NCBI RefSeq assembly: GCF_007858435.1
Contig: NZ_VIGW01000004.1
Location: forward strand, 349,708-413,707
Length of the DNA: 64,000 nt
Reading direction: 5' to 3'
Source: Tsukamurella asaccharolytica
Lineage (GTDB): Bacteria; Actinomycetota; Actinomycetes; Mycobacteriales; Mycobacteriaceae
The notes under the pieces are model-generated. The model saw only the letters and a list, made by a program, of their open reading frames with translations. It did not search any database and was not told where the DNA came from. The translations under genes were made by a program, and so were the position numbers. Positions 34,665 through 44,504 of this stretch are shown piece by piece; the stretch's first letter is position 1, and the number at the start of each line of letters is the position of its first letter.

Positions 34665-36128
34665 ATGGCGACGATCCCCGGCCCCGGCGCGCAGGTCCTC
34701 GTCGCGGGCGGGGGCGTGACCGGTCCGGCCGTGGCCCGGGCGCTGCTCCGGCTCGGGGCCACGGTCACCGTCGCCGACGGCAAGCCCGCGGCCCGGGAAA
34801 AGATCGCGGGCGAGGTGCCGGGCATCGTCGTCGCCGATCTCGAGGGGCACGACCCGTCCGGCTACGACCTCGTCGTGGTGGCACCCGGTTTCCGGCCCAC
34901 CGCCCCCGTCGTCGTGGCCGCCCGGGACGCGGGCGTCGAGGTGATCGGCGACGTCGAGCTGGCCTGGCGGATCGACCGCGCCGGTGCCTTCGGCGCGCCC
35001 CGCGACTGGCTCGTGGTGACCGGCACCAACGGCAAGACCACGACCACCCAGATGCTGGAGTCGATCCTGCTGCACGCGGGTGTGCGGGCCGTGGCCTGCG
35101 GCAACATCGGCCGCCCCGTGATCGACGCGATCGGGGACGACGCCGATCCGCGCGTGCTCGCCGTCGAGCTGTCGTCCTTCCAGCTGCACTGGGCCCCGTC
35201 GGTGCGCCCGCGCGCGGGTGTCGTGCTCAACGTCGCCGAGGACCACCTCGACTGGCACGGCTCGATGGCCGCGTACACCGCCGACAAGGCCCGTGCGCTC
35301 TCGGGCGGGCTCGCCGTCATCGGCCTCGACGATCCCGTGGCGTCGGGCCTGCGCGGGGAGGTCACCGTGGGCTTCACCACCCGGGAGCCCGGGCCGGGCG
35401 AGTATGGCGTCCGCGGGGGCCTCCTGGTCGACGGTGCCGGTGCCCCGATCCTGCCCGCGGCGGCGGTGTCGCCGCCCGGGCCCGCCGGGATCGCGGACGC
35501 GCTCGCCGCGACCGCACTGGCGCAGGCCGTCGACGTCTCCGCGGCGCAGGCGGGGGAGGCGCTCGCGGCGTTCCGGGTGGGCGCGCACCGCGCCGAGCCC
35601 GTCGCGACCGTCCGCGGCGTGACGTACATCGACGACTCCAAGGCCACCAATCCGCATGCCGCACTCAACTCGATCGAGGCACACGAGCGCGTGGTGTGGG
35701 TCGCGGGCGGCCAGCTCAAGGGCGCCGACATCGCGCCGCTCGTGCGGCGGGTGGCGTCGCGGCTCGTGGGCGCGGTGCTCCTGGGAGTGGATCGAGACGA
35801 GTTCGCGGCCTCACTCGCGCGACACGCGCCGGATGTCCCCGTGGTTCGGGTGTCCTCGGGCGACCATAGTCCTGTGTCTCTTGTGACTAATGATGCGAAT
35901 CGTTCTGTAGGGACGACTGGGGCTATCGATGTGCGAGTGTCCGGCGATGCGGATGCGGTGATGGCCGCCGCGGTCGCCGAGGCCGCACGGATCGCCGAAA
36001 CCGCAGCGCACGACGCGCCCGTCGTGCTCCTCGCGCCCGCTGCGGCATCTCTCGACATGTTCACCTCGTACGGGCACCGCGGCGACGCCTTCGCCGCCTC
36101 CGCCCGCGCCCTCGGGGACGCCTCGTGA
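34665..36128 (+). CDS. murD: UDP-MurNAc-L-alanine:D-glutamate ligase
   Basis: A 487-residue Mur ligase adding D-Glu. It shows an N-terminal Rossmann part (VLVAGGGVTGPAVARALL), P-loop GTNGKTTTTQ (from about 120), GNIGRPV, ELSSFQL, NVAEDHLDWHGS and DDSKATNPHAAL. The ATG directly abuts the mraY stop. One local oddity: bases about 35866-35935, in the C-terminal domain, are much less GC-rich than the rest and use codons such as cat, agt, cct, act, aat and gat that are rare here; they encode a loop around DHSPVSLVTNDANRSV. No frameshift is present and catalytic parts are intact. Confidence 0.95.
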   Translation: MATIPGPGAQVLVAGGGVTGPAVARALLRLGATVTVADGKPAAREKIAGEVPGIVVADLEGHDPSGYDLVVVAPGFRPTAPVVVAARDAGVEVIGDVELAWRIDRAGAFGAPRDWLVVTGTNGKTTTTQMLESILLHAGVRAVACGNIGRPVIDAIGDDADPRVLAVELSSFQLHWAPSVRPRAGVVLNVAEDHLDWHGSMAAYTADKARALSGGLAVIGLDDPVASGLRGEVTVGFTTREPGPGEYGVRGGLLVDGAGAPILPAAAVSPPGPAGIADALAATALAQAVDVSAAQAGEALAAFRVGAHRAEPVATVRGVTYIDDSKATNPHAALNSIEAHERVVWVAGGQLKGADIAPLVRRVASRLVGAVLLGVDRDEFAASLARHAPDVPVVRVSSGDHSPVSLVTNDANRSVGTTGAIDVRVSGDADAVMAAAVAEAARIAETAAHDAPVVLLAPAAASLDMFTSYGHRGDAFAASARALGDAS

Positions 36129-37807
36129 GCCGCGCCGGCAAGGCTCCCGCCGGCTCCGACACCGACGCCGAGCTCGCGCCAGGCGGCGTCAACGCCCCCG
36201 AGAGCACCGAGTTCGACGCGCAGCCCCCGCAGGCGGCCGCGCCGACGACCGGTTCCCGCGGCGCCGCCGCCGCGTCCGCGGCGCGCTCGGGCGCCGACGT
36301 CGCCCGCACCGGCGCCTCGTTGCTGCGGACCGCCGCCGTCGGGCTCGCGACGGCCCTGCGCCGTCCCCTCGCGTCCTTCCACCTGGTGCTCGGCATCACC
36401 GCCGTGCTCACCGTGATGGGCCTGATCATGGTGCTCTCGGCCTCGTCGGTCGAGGACATCAGCGCCACGGGCTCACCCTGGGGCAAGTTCACCAGCCAGC
36501 TGATCTACGTCTGCCTCGGCGTGATCGCCTTCGTCCTCGCCCTCTACCTCCGCCCGTCGTTGCTGCGTCGACTCGCGCTCGGCGGCGTGCTCGTCTCCCT
36601 CGCGCTGCTCGCCGCGGTCCTCGTTCCGGGCATCGGCACGATGGTCGGCGGCGCGCGCCGCTGGATCGACGTGGGTGGCTTCACCCTGCAGCCCTCGGAG
36701 ATCGCGAAGGTCGCGCTCATCGTCTGGGGCGCGCACCTGCTCGCGGACCGCGGCTCACGGGGCAGCATCAAGGAACTGCTGCTGCCGCTCGGGCCGGTCG
36801 TCATCCTCATGGCGGCGCTCATCGTCGCCGAGCCCAACCAGTCGACCGCCATGATCATCGTCGGTGTGGGCGCGATGCTGCTCTACTACGCGGGCCTGTC
36901 GTCGAAGTTGATCGCCTCGATGCTGGTGGTCCTGGCCCTGCTCGGCGTCTTCTTCGCGCTGGCGGAGGGCTACCGCTCGGCGCGCGTGCAGGCGTGGCTC
37001 GGCCGCACCGACGACGCGCTGGGCGCCAATTACCAGTCGAACCAAGCGCGGTACTCGCTCGCCGACGGCGGCCTCTTCGGCGTCGGCCTGGGCAACTCCA
37101 CCGCCAAGTGGAGCTACCTGCCGAACGCGCACAACGACTTCATCTTCGCGATCATCGGCGAGGAGCTCGGCTACCTCGGGGCCGGTGTGGTCATCCTCAT
37201 GTTCGGCATCCTCACCTGGGTCGGGATGCGGGTCGCGCGCCGCGTCGCCGATCCCTTCCTGCGGCTCATGGCGGCCTCGATCACCACGCTGGTCGCGCTG
37301 CAGGCGATCATCAACATGGGCTACGTCGTGGGCCTGCTGCCCGTGACCGGCATCCAGCTGCCGCTGCTGTCCGCGGGCGGCAACTCGGTGATCCTCGTGC
37401 TGTTCATGATGGGCCTGCTGGCGAACGCGGCCCGGCACGAGCCGGAGGCGATCGCCGCGCTGGTCGGCGGCCGCGAGGGCCGCGCCGGACGCCTGCTGCG
37501 CCTGCCCAAGCCCCTGCCCTACATCCCGCCGCGCCCCGAGCGTCCCGCCGGCCGGGGCCCCGCCCCGCGACAGGGGCGCCCCGCCCCGCGGCAGGGGCGC
37601 ACCGCACCCGCGGCGCCGTCGCCGTACGATCGACACCCGTACGGTGACGCGAGCCTGGGCCGGAGCCGGGCACCCCGTCGGGACCTCCCGCCGGCGCGGC
37701 GGCCGAGCCGCGGTGGCGAGCCCTGGCGGGGCGAGCGCGCCGGACAACAGCGGAACGCGCCGCAGCAGCGGCGCCGAGGACAGGAAAAGGGCAGACGGGC
37801 GTGGTGA
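36125..37807 (+). CDS. ftsW: SEDS peptidoglycan glycosyltransferase FtsW
   Basis: A 560-residue SEDS-family protein with about ten transmembrane helices between residues 85 and 440. Conserved family stretches include [57 protein letters not shown] and [14 protein letters not shown]. It polymerises lipid II for septal wall with FtsI. The N-terminal tail (about 1-75) is Ala/Pro-rich; the C-terminal cytoplasmic tail is about 115 residues, very basic and Pro-rich, with a repeated GxPAPRQGR unit. Long basic FtsW tails in mycobacteria bind FtsZ or FtsI; the repeat is probably lineage-specific. GTG 36125 overlaps murD by 4 nt. Confidence 0.94.
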   Translation: MSRAGKAPAGSDTDAELAPGGVNAPESTEFDAQPPQAAAPTTGSRGAAAASAARSGADVARTGASLLRTAAVGLATALRRPLASFHLVLGITAVLTVMGLIMVLSASSVEDISATGSPWGKFTSQLIYVCLGVIAFVLALYLRPSLLRRLALGGVLVSLALLAAVLVPGIGTMVGGARRWIDVGGFTLQPSEIAKVALIVWGAHLLADRGSRGSIKELLLPLGPVVILMAALIVAEPNQSTAMIIVGVGAMLLYYAGLSSKLIASMLVVLALLGVFFALAEGYRSARVQAWLGRTDDALGANYQSNQARYSLADGGLFGVGLGNSTAKWSYLPNAHNDFIFAIIGEELGYLGAGVVILMFGILTWVGMRVARRVADPFLRLMAASITTLVALQAIINMGYVVGLLPVTGIQLPLLSAGGNSVILVLFMMGLLANAARHEPEAIAALVGGREGRAGRLLRLPKPLPYIPPRPERPAGRGPAPRQGRPAPRQGRTAPAAPSPYDRHPYGDASLGRSRAPRRDLPPARRPSRGGEPWRGERAGQQRNAPQQRRRGQEKGRRAW

Positions 37808-38907
37808 GTTCCTCTCGAGCGGTGTCGGTGGTGGTGGCCGGTGGTGGCACCGCAGGACACATCGAACCCGCCCTGGCCGTGGCCGACGCCGTCCGGGACC
37901 TGCGCCCCGACGCCGAGGTCACGGCCCTCGGCACGCCGAAGGGACTGGAGGGCCGCCTCGTCCCGGAGCGCGGCTACCCGCTCGCCATGATCCCGCCGGT
38001 CCCGCTGCCGCGGAAGCCCGGCAAGGACCTGGCGAAGCTCCCCTTCGCCCTCGCCGGCGCGGTGCGCCGCACCCGGGCGGTGCTCCGCGAGACGGGCGCC
38101 GACGTGGTCGTCGGCTTCGGCGGCTACGTCGCCCTGCCCGCCTACCTCGCCGCCCGCAGCCTGGGCGTGCCCATCGTGATCCACGAGGCGAACGCCAGCG
38201 CGGGCGTCGCGAACAAGGTCGGCGCGAAGCTCGCCACCAAGGTCTTCGCCGCGGTCCCCGGCTCGGGCGTGCCCGCCGAGGTCGTCGGCATCCCCGTCCG
38301 GGCCGCCATCACCGGCCTCGACCGTGCGGCCCTGCGCGCCGAGGCCCGCGCCCACTTCGGACTCCCCGCCGACGGGCCCGTCGTGCTCGTCTTCGGCGGC
38401 AGCCAGGGTGCGGTCCGGCTCAACGACGGTGTCGTCGGAGCCGCCCGGGATCTGGCCGCCGCGGGGATCGGTGTGCTGCACGCCTACGGCCCCAAGAACT
38501 CCGTGGACCTCGGGCCCGCCGCGGACCCGTCCTACGTCGCCGTGCCCTACCTGACCCGCATGGACCTGGCCTACGCCGCGGCCGATCTCGCCGTCTGCCG
38601 GTCGGGCGCGATGACGGTGGCCGAGGTCGTCGCCGTCGGGCTGCCGGCGGTGTACGTGCCCCTCGCGCACGGCAACGGCGAGCAGGCCCTCAACGCGCAA
38701 CCCGTCGTCGCGGCCGGCGGCGGACTGCTCGTCGACGACGCCGCCTTCACCCCGGACCTGGTGCGCGAGAAGGTCATCCCGCTCGCGGGCGACGCCGAGC
38801 GGCTCGCCGCGATGAGCGCCGCGGCCGGCGGCTCCGGGCACCGTGACGCGGCGGGCACCGTCGCCGCGGCGGCCCTCGCACTGGCGCAGGAGAGGCGGAG
38901 GTCGTGA
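37804..38907 (+). CDS. murG: UDP-GlcNAc:lipid I N-acetylglucosaminyltransferase
   Basis: A 367-residue GT-B (GT28) enzyme converting lipid I to lipid II at the inner membrane face. Motifs: [15 protein letters not shown] near the N-terminus, [36 protein letters not shown] and a UDP-GlcNAc pocket around [23 protein letters not shown]. Two adjacent GTGs (37801, 37804) are possible; 37804 gives the 4-nt GTGA overlap seen throughout this operon. It also overlaps murC by 4 nt. Confidence 0.95.
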   Translation: MSSSRAVSVVVAGGGTAGHIEPALAVADAVRDLRPDAEVTALGTPKGLEGRLVPERGYPLAMIPPVPLPRKPGKDLAKLPFALAGAVRRTRAVLRETGADVVVGFGGYVALPAYLAARSLGVPIVIHEANASAGVANKVGAKLATKVFAAVPGSGVPAEVVGIPVRAAITGLDRAALRAEARAHFGLPADGPVVLVFGGSQGAVRLNDGVVGAARDLAAAGIGVLHAYGPKNSVDLGPAADPSYVAVPYLTRMDLAYAAADLAVCRSGAMTVAEVVAVGLPAVYVPLAHGNGEQALNAQPVVAAGGGLLVDDAAFTPDLVREKVIPLAGDAERLAAMSAAAGGSGHRDAAGTVAAAALALAQERRRS

Positions 38908-40391
38908 CCGAGTCGACGGGAGCGCTGCCCGATCGGTTGCAGCGCGTGCACATGGTGGGCATCGGCGGCGCCGGCATGTCCGGCATCGCGCGGATCCTGC
39001 TGGCCCGCGGCGGCCGCGTGTCGGGCTCCGACGCGAAGGAGTCGCGCGGCGTCATCGCGCTCCGGGCTCGCGGCGCGCAGGTCCAGGTGGGTCACAGCCC
39101 CGAGGCGCTCGACCTGCTGCCCGGCGGCCCGACGGTGGTCGTGACCACCCACGCCGCCATCCCCAAGGACAACCCCGAGCTCGTCGAGGCGCAGCGCCGT
39201 GGCATCCCGGTGATCCTGCGGCCCGAGGTGCTCGCCGACCTCATGGACGGCTACCGCACCCTGCTGGTGAGCGGCACGCACGGCAAGACCTCCACCACGT
39301 CGATGGCGGTCGTGGGCCTGCAGCACTGCGGGGCCAATCCGTCCTTCGCCGTCGGCGGCGAGCTCAACGAGTCGGGCACCAACGCCTTCCACGGCACGGG
39401 CGACGTCTTCGTCGCCGAGGCCGACGAGTCCGACGGCTCGCTGCTGCAGTACGCGCCCGACGTGGTGGTGGTGACCAACGTCGAGGCCGACCACCTGGAC
39501 TTCTTCGGCTCCGAGGACAAGTACGTGGCCGTGTTCGACGCCTTCACCGAGCGGATCCGCCCCGGCGGAACCCTCGTCGTGTGCCTCGACGACCCCGGCT
39601 CGGCGGCGCTCGCAGGGCGGACCCACGCCGCGCTGCGCGCCCGCGGCGTGCGCGTGCTGGGCTACGGCGAGGGCACCCATCGGGATCTCGCGCCCGAGGT
39701 GACGCTGATCGCGCAACTCCTGGACTACCAGCCCCGCGCCGAGGGCGGCATGCTCAAAGTCCGCTTCTCCGACGAGAACCGGCAGGTCACCGAGCGGGCG
39801 ATCCTGCTCTCCGTGCCGGGCAAGCACATGGCGCTCAACGCCATCGCCGCGACGATCGCCGTCGTCAACACCGGCCAGCCCACCGCGAAGGTGATCGAGG
39901 GCATCGAGGCCTTCGGCGGCGTGCACCGCCGTTTCCAGCTCCGCGGCACCGAGCAGGGCGTGCGCGTCTTCGACGATTACGCGCACCATCCGACCGAAGT
40001 GCGGGCAGTGCTGACCGCTGCGGCGGAGATGGTCGCCAAGCAAGTCGATCCGGGGCGGGTGATCGTCGCCTTCCAGCCCCACCTGTACTCGCGGACCGAG
40101 CAGTTCGCGGCCGAGTTCGCGGAGGCCCTGAGTCTGGCCGACGAGGTCGTGGTGCTCGACGTCTACGGCGCGCGCGAGGCGCCGCTGCCCGGCATCACGG
40201 GGGAGCGGATCGCCGAGAAGGTGACCGCCTCCGCGCACTACGTGCCGAGCCAGGCCGACGTGGCCGGCGTGGTCGCGGGCCTCGCGGGCCCGGGCGACGT
40301 GGTGATCACCATGGGTGCGGGTGATGTGACCATGCAGGGTCCGGCGATCCTCAACACGCTGGCGCGGCGCGGCGCAGAGGCGGGCGCGTGA
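38904..40391 (+). CDS. murC: UDP-N-acetylmuramate:L-alanine ligase
   Basis: A 495-residue Mur ligase adding the first residue, L-Ala. Signatures are [18 protein letters not shown]-loop [11 protein letters not shown] (from about 124), [30 protein letters not shown] (split over about 172-200), HRRFQLRG and [17 protein letters not shown] 38904 overlaps murG and the gene ends overlapping ftsQ by 4 nt. Acts in the cytoplasm upstream of MurD. Confidence 0.96.
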   Translation: MTESTGALPDRLQRVHMVGIGGAGMSGIARILLARGGRVSGSDAKESRGVIALRARGAQVQVGHSPEALDLLPGGPTVVVTTHAAIPKDNPELVEAQRRGIPVILRPEVLADLMDGYRTLLVSGTHGKTSTTSMAVVGLQHCGANPSFAVGGELNESGTNAFHGTGDVFVAEADESDGSLLQYAPDVVVVTNVEADHLDFFGSEDKYVAVFDAFTERIRPGGTLVVCLDDPGSAALAGRTHAALRARGVRVLGYGEGTHRDLAPEVTLIAQLLDYQPRAEGGMLKVRFSDENRQVTERAILLSVPGKHMALNAIAATIAVVNTGQPTAKVIEGIEAFGGVHRRFQLRGTEQGVRVFDDYAHHPTEVRAVLTAAAEMVAKQVDPGRVIVAFQPHLYSRTEQFAAEFAEALSLADEVVVLDVYGAREAPLPGITGERIAEKVTASAHYVPSQADVAGVVAGLAGPGDVVITMGAGDVTMQGPAILNTLARRGAEAGA

Positions 40392-41092
40392 GCTCTCCCG
40401 CGACGCGCAGGCGCGTGCCGGGTCTGCGGCGGTTGCTGCTGATCCTGCTCGCGCTGGCGGTCGTGGCGGGCCTGGGCGCGGCGGCGTACTTCTCGCCGGT
40501 GCTCTCGGCGCGCGACGTCTCCGTCACCGGCGCCACCAACGCGCCCGCCGATCGGGTCGCGGCGGTGGTGGAGCCGCTCAAGGGGCGCCCGCTGCTGCAG
40601 ATCACCCCCGGTCAGCGCGACGCCTACGCGGCGCAGGTGCTTGCGGTGAGCCCGTGGATCGACCGCGCCACGGTCACGGTGTCCTACCCGTCGACGCTGG
40701 TCGTCGAGGTGACCGAGCGCGAGGTGGTGGCCTACGCACAGCTGCCGGCGGGCACCGTGCTCGTGGACGCCAAGGGCGTCCCGTTCATCAAGGTGGGGGA
40801 GCCGCCGATCCTCACGCCCAAGCTCACCGTCCGCGATCCGAAGGCGGACGATCCCGCGACGGAGGCGTCGATCGCGGTGCTGAAGTCGCTGCCGCCGGAC
40901 CTGCACGGGCAGGTTCTCGAGATCGAGGCGGATTCGCCGGCCAACGTGCGCTTCGTGCTGCGCGACAAGCGGGTCGTGAACTGGGGCGACGACCAGCGGA
41001 CCGCCGACAAGACCGCGGCGCTGCGCATGGTGCTCACCCGGCCGGGCAGGGAGTTCACCGTGATCAACCCGGATATGCCGACGGCCCGCTGA
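40388..41092 (+). CDS. ftsQ: Division protein FtsQ
   Basis: A 234-residue bitopic protein: short basic tail, a transmembrane helix ([20 protein letters not shown], about 15-34), a POTRA domain beginning [19 protein letters not shown], and a beta-domain with the conserved [24 protein letters not shown] block. FtsQ recruits FtsL/FtsB and FtsWI to the septum. It is shorter than the M. tuberculosis protein, mainly in the cytoplasmic tail. GTG 40388 overlaps murC. A 181-bp gap with a promoter separates it from ftsZ. Confidence 0.93.
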   Translation: MSSPATRRRVPGLRRLLLILLALAVVAGLGAAAYFSPVLSARDVSVTGATNAPADRVAAVVEPLKGRPLLQITPGQRDAYAAQVLAVSPWIDRATVTVSYPSTLVVEVTEREVVAYAQLPAGTVLVDAKGVPFIKVGEPPILTPKLTVRDPKADDPATEASIAVLKSLPPDLHGQVLEIEADSPANVRFVLRDKRVVNWGDDQRTADKTAALRMVLTRPGREFTVINPDMPTAR

Positions 41093-41192
41093 GGCGTGTT
41101 CTTTCCCTCACCGAGAACGTTTTTCCCGACACGCCCGTGCGCTTGCAGGGCAAGCGGCGCACGGCCCTCTACCTTGGTTTCAGACCAGCTAC

Positions 41193-41221
41193 TTGACATA
41201 ACTTTAAGCCTTCTGTAGAGG
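41193..41221 (+). promoter_or_regulatory. ftsZ promoter
   Basis: A consensus -35 TTGACA (41193-41198), 17-bp spacer and -10 TAGAGG (41216-41221) lie about 52 bp before the ftsZ ATG, in the largest gap inside the cluster after mraZ. ftsZ and later genes can therefore be controlled apart from mraZ. Confidence 0.65.
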
Positions 41222-41273
41222 TTTAGGGTTCGTCTCAGAAGCAACAGACTTCACATCAGGGGAAAGGCGAAAC

Positions 41274-42440
41274 ATGACCGCCGCGCACAACTACCTCGCC
41301 GTAATCAAGGTCGTCGGCATCGGCGGCGGCGGCGTCAACGCCGTGAACCGGATGATCGAGCAGGGGCTCAAGGGCGTCGAGTTCATCGCGATCAACACCG
41401 ACGCCCAGGCGCTCATCATGAGCGACGCCGACGTCAAGCTCGACGTGGGCCGCGATTCGACCCGGGGGCTCGGCGCCGGCGCCGATCCCGAGGTGGGCCG
41501 CAAGGCCGCCGAGGACGCCAAGGACGAGATCGAGGAGCTCCTCAAGGGCGCCGACATGGTCTTCGTCACGGCCGGCGAGGGCGGCGGCACGGGCACCGGC
41601 GGCGCGCCGGTGGTCGCGAGCATCGCCCGCAAGCTCGGCGCGCTCACCGTGGGCGTCGTGACCCGGCCCTTCACCTTCGAGGGCGCCCGCCGCGGCAAGC
41701 AGGCCGAGCAGGGCATCTCGTCGCTGCGCGAGTCCTGCGACACCCTCATCGTGATCCCGAACGACCGCCTGCTGCAGCTGGGCGACGTGAGCGTCTCGGC
41801 GCTCGACGCGTTCAAGAGCGCCGACGAGGTCCTCCTCAACGGCGTCCAGGGCATCACCGACCTGATCACCACCCCCGGCCTGATCAACGTCGACTTCGCG
41901 GACGTCAAGAGCGTCATGTCGGGCGCGGGCAGCGCCCTCATGGGCATCGGCTCGGCCCGGGGTGAGGGGCGCGCGCTCAAGGCCGCGGAGGCCGCGGTGA
42001 ACTCGCCGCTGCTGGAGACCTCGATGGAGGGCGCGCACGGCGTGCTCATGTCCATCGCCGGTGGCAGCGACCTGGGCCTGTTCGAGATCAACGAGGCCGC
42101 CTCGCTGGTGCAGGGCGCCTCGCACGAGGATGCGAACATCATCTTCGGCACCGTGATCGACGACAACCTGGGCGACGAGGTTCGGATCACCGTGATCGCA
42201 GCCGGTTTCGACAGCGGCGCGCCTGCACGTCGACCCGTCACCCGCATCGGCGGGCAGCACAGCGCGGCCGAGCCGCAGCAGCCGGCGGCCGAGCCGGAGG
42301 ACGCGCGGCGGGGCAACCCGTTCGGTGCCCGCCCGGCCCGCACCAACGACCCGTTCTCGTCGGCTCCGGCCGGCCGCGAGTCGCGCTCGGACGACGATTT
42401 CGACCTCGACGTCCCGTCCTTCCTGCAGAACCGGCGCTGA
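41274..42440 (+). CDS. ftsZ: Cell division GTPase FtsZ
   Basis: A 388-residue tubulin homologue that polymerises into the Z-ring. It has [15 protein letters not shown], the GTP-binding tubulin signature [10 protein letters not shown] (from about 103), NDRLL, and [12 protein letters not shown] (T7 loop with catalytic Asp). After a variable linker it ends with the conserved tail [13 protein letters not shown], which binds FtsW, SepF and other partners; SepF is encoded two genes downstream. ATG 41274 has GGGGAAAGG upstream. Confidence 0.97.
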   Translation: MTAAHNYLAVIKVVGIGGGGVNAVNRMIEQGLKGVEFIAINTDAQALIMSDADVKLDVGRDSTRGLGAGADPEVGRKAAEDAKDEIEELLKGADMVFVTAGEGGGTGTGGAPVVASIARKLGALTVGVVTRPFTFEGARRGKQAEQGISSLRESCDTLIVIPNDRLLQLGDVSVSALDAFKSADEVLLNGVQGITDLITTPGLINVDFADVKSVMSGAGSALMGIGSARGEGRALKAAEAAVNSPLLETSMEGAHGVLMSIAGGSDLGLFEINEAASLVQGASHEDANIIFGTVIDDNLGDEVRITVIAAGFDSGAPARRPVTRIGGQHSAAEPQQPAAEPEDARRGNPFGARPARTNDPFSSAPAGRESRSDDDFDLDVPSFLQNRR

Positions 42441-42452
42441 GGAACTGATGCC

Positions 42453-42485
42453 GACGGCGCTTCCGGCTCGGCCGGGGGCGCCGTC
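42453..42485. terminator. GC-rich hairpin in the ftsZ-pgeF gap
   Basis: An 8-bp outer stem (GACGGCGC / GCGCCGTC) encloses an inner 5-bp stem with CCGGC/GCCGG. No T-tract follows, so it may be an attenuator or mRNA-stabilising structure rather than a full terminator. Confidence 0.45.
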
Positions 42486-42487
42486 AG

Positions 42488-42493
42488 TAGTCT
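42488..42493 (+). promoter_or_regulatory. -10 hexamer of leaderless pgeF promoter
   Basis: TAGTCT ends 6 nt before the pgeF ATG, immediately after the hairpin; no ribosome binding site is present. Confidence 0.55.
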
Positions 42494-42499
42494 CGTGAC

Positions 42500-43243
42500 A
42501 TGACTGATCCCGCGCATGCTCCTGTCGCCGCACACCGGGTCCGGCGAGTGACCACCACCCGCGCCGGCGGTGCCTCGCAGGCCCCGTACGACACCTTCAA
42601 CCTGGGCGATCACGTGGGGGACGAGCCCGCCGCCGTCGCCGCCAACCGGCTGCGGCTCGAGCGCGAGATCGGTGTCGAGCCGGGGCACGTGGTCTGGATG
42701 GAGCAGATCCACAGCCGCACCGTCACGGTCGTCGATGGTCCGCGCGCGGAGCCGGTGGAGGCCACGGACGCCCTCGTCACGACGGTGCCCGGCCTCGCGC
42801 TCGCGGTGCTCACCGCCGACTGCGTCCCGATCCTGCTCTCGGACGATGAGGCCGGCGTGCTCGCCGCGGTCCACGCCGGCCGCGTCGGCGCCCGGATCGG
42901 CATCGTGCCGGCCGTGATCGAGGCGATGCGGGACCTGGGCGCCCGCCCGGAGCGGATCGGCGCCTTCCTCGGGCCCGCGGCCAGCGGCGCGAAGTACGAG
43001 GTCCCCGCGGCGATGGCGGCCGATGTCGAGCAGCACCTGCCCGGCAGCCGGTGCCGCACGGACAAGGGTACGGACGGCCTCGACCTACGCGCCGGGATCC
43101 GCCGCCAGCTGCAGGGGCTCGGCGTTGCGGCGGTCGCGGAGGACCCGCGATGCACGATCAGCGATCCGACCCTGTTCTCCCATCGCCGGGGCGCGCCGAC
43201 GGGGCGCCTGGCCTCCGTGATCTGGATCGACACGGCGAAATGA
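42500..43243 (+). CDS. pgeF: Peptidoglycan editing factor PgeF / purine nucleoside phosphorylase (YfiH family)
   Basis: A 247-residue multicopper-polyphenol-oxidoreductase-like (DUF152) protein. The Zn ligands known from E. coli YfiH are present: His in QIHSRTV, Cys in TADCVPIL and His in AAVHAGR. Family members show purine nucleoside phosphorylase and adenosine deaminase activity and remove mis-incorporated L-Ser from UDP-MurNAc. The usual ICG segment reads ASG here (FLGPAASGAKYEVP), so a commonly conserved Cys is absent. In M. tuberculosis Rv2149c is followed by Rv2148c (YggS-like); here sepF follows at once. Confidence 0.85.
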   Translation: MTDPAHAPVAAHRVRRVTTTRAGGASQAPYDTFNLGDHVGDEPAAVAANRLRLEREIGVEPGHVVWMEQIHSRTVTVVDGPRAEPVEATDALVTTVPGLALAVLTADCVPILLSDDEAGVLAAVHAGRVGARIGIVPAVIEAMRDLGARPERIGAFLGPAASGAKYEVPAAMAADVEQHLPGSRCRTDKGTDGLDLRAGIRRQLQGLGVAAVAEDPRCTISDPTLFSHRRGAPTGRLASVIWIDTAK

Positions 43244-43365
43244 CATCGATGGGATTCCTGCGCGTGTCGGAACCGCCATCGACCCGTCTTCCCTACTAAT
43301 CTCACATCCATAACGACAGTCACAATCGTCACACCAGCCCATGCAGGCGCCGAGGAAGGGCAAAG

Positions 43366-44028
43366 ATGAGCACTCTGCACAAGGTCAAGGCGTACTTCGG
43401 GATGGTTCCGCTGGACGCCTACGACGACCGCTACGTCGACGAGGGCACCCCGCAGCCGCGCGGTCGCCGCAGCCTCGACGACGAGTTCGACGACTACCGC
43501 GGTGAGCGCGGCTACGCCTTCGACGGTCGCCGTGCGGACGACTACGAGCCGTACGAGCCCGCCTACGACACCCGCGGCGCCGCCTACGACGATCGCTACG
43601 ACGCCGGCTACGAGCGGGGCTACCGCGAGCCCGCCCGTGCCCCGCTGCCGCGCCTGGAGCCGCTGCGGGACGCCTCGCGCTCGGTCGCCCCGTCCACCCG
43701 CGGCGCGCTGGCGATGGACACCCGCGCCGACGTGCTCAGCCAGGAGAACCCGATGTCCCGCATCACGACCCTGCGTCCGACCTCCTACGAGGAGGCGCGC
43801 ACGATCGGTGAGCGTTTCCGCGAGGGTATCCCGGTGATCATGGACCTCACCGAGATGGACAACGCCGACGCCAAGCGTCTGGTCGACTTCGCCGCCGGCC
43901 TGACCTTCGCGCTGCACGGATCCTTCGACCGGATCACCACCAAGGTGTTCATGCTGGCCACGGCCGATGTGGACGTCACGGCGGAGGACCGGGCGCGGAT
44001 CGCGGAGACCGGCTTCTACAACCGCTGA
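43366..44028 (+). CDS. sepF: Cell division protein SepF
   Basis: A 220-residue SepF. The N-terminal amphipathic membrane-binding helix (MSTLHKVKAYFGMVPLDAY) is followed by a long Arg/Asp/Tyr-rich linker (about 20-100), then the dimerising alpha/beta core beginning ITTLRPTSYEEARTIGERFREG and ending FMLATADVDV. SepF ties the FtsZ tail to the membrane and is essential in Actinobacteria, which lack FtsA. The ATG has GAAGGG upstream. Its place after pgeF, instead of after a YggS-family gene, is unusual against M. tuberculosis order. Confidence 0.95.
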   Translation: MSTLHKVKAYFGMVPLDAYDDRYVDEGTPQPRGRRSLDDEFDDYRGERGYAFDGRRADDYEPYEPAYDTRGAAYDDRYDAGYERGYREPARAPLPRLEPLRDASRSVAPSTRGALAMDTRADVLSQENPMSRITTLRPTSYEEARTIGERFREGIPVIMDLTEMDNADAKRLVDFAAGLTFALHGSFDRITTKVFMLATADVDVTAEDRARIAETGFYNR

Positions 44029-44050
44029 CGGATTCGGGCAGACTGTACAG

Positions 44051-44341
44051 GTGCAAGCAATCTGGCTCGTCGTCTACACGCTCCTGTCGATCTTCTGGTT
44101 CCTGCTCATCGTTCGGCTCGTCGTCGAGGTGGTGAAGTCCTTCGCCCGGGACTGGTTCCCGAAGGGGATCGTGGCTCTGATCCTCGAAGGCGTGTTCACT
44201 GTGACGGACCCTCCGCTGAAGGCGCTCCGCAAGGTGTTGCCGTCGCCGCAGCTGGGGCCGATCCGCCTGGATCTGTCGTTCATCGTGCTGTTTCTGCTGG
44301 TGGCGATCGCACAGTCGATCGTGGGCAGGCTCATGGTCTAG
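44051..44341 (+). CDS. YggT-family membrane protein (Rv2146c-like)
   Basis: A 96-residue YggT protein with two transmembrane segments (VVYTLLSIFWFLLIVRLVVEV, about 6-27, and LSFIVLFLLVAIAQSIV, about 74-91) and the conserved TVTDPPLKALRKVLP loop. Length equals the M. tuberculosis protein. Members lie between sepF and divIVA in most Gram-positives and are thought to help envelope or division processes, mechanism unknown. GTG 44051 was chosen by this length. Confidence 0.85.
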   Translation: MQAIWLVVYTLLSIFWFLLIVRLVVEVVKSFARDWFPKGIVALILEGVFTVTDPPLKALRKVLPSPQLGPIRLDLSFIVLFLLVAIAQSIVGRLMV

Positions 44342-44504
44342 GTTCGATCGCGTTCGGTCCCGAGCCGGGAATCGGACATTTCATTGCGTGATTGTTGGGT
44401 GATGAGGAACAAACGGGTCTGGTGTGACAGGATGTGCACTAGTTACAGTGTTGGTCCGAGTGACTTGAGATCTGTCGAGCAGCCGAATTGAGGGGAAACG
44501 ACCT

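Noticed and set aside
42463-42475. Hairpin after ftsZ as a definite terminator
   Set aside because: No T-tract and downstream pgeF starts 15 bp later with its own -10; recorded only as a structured element.
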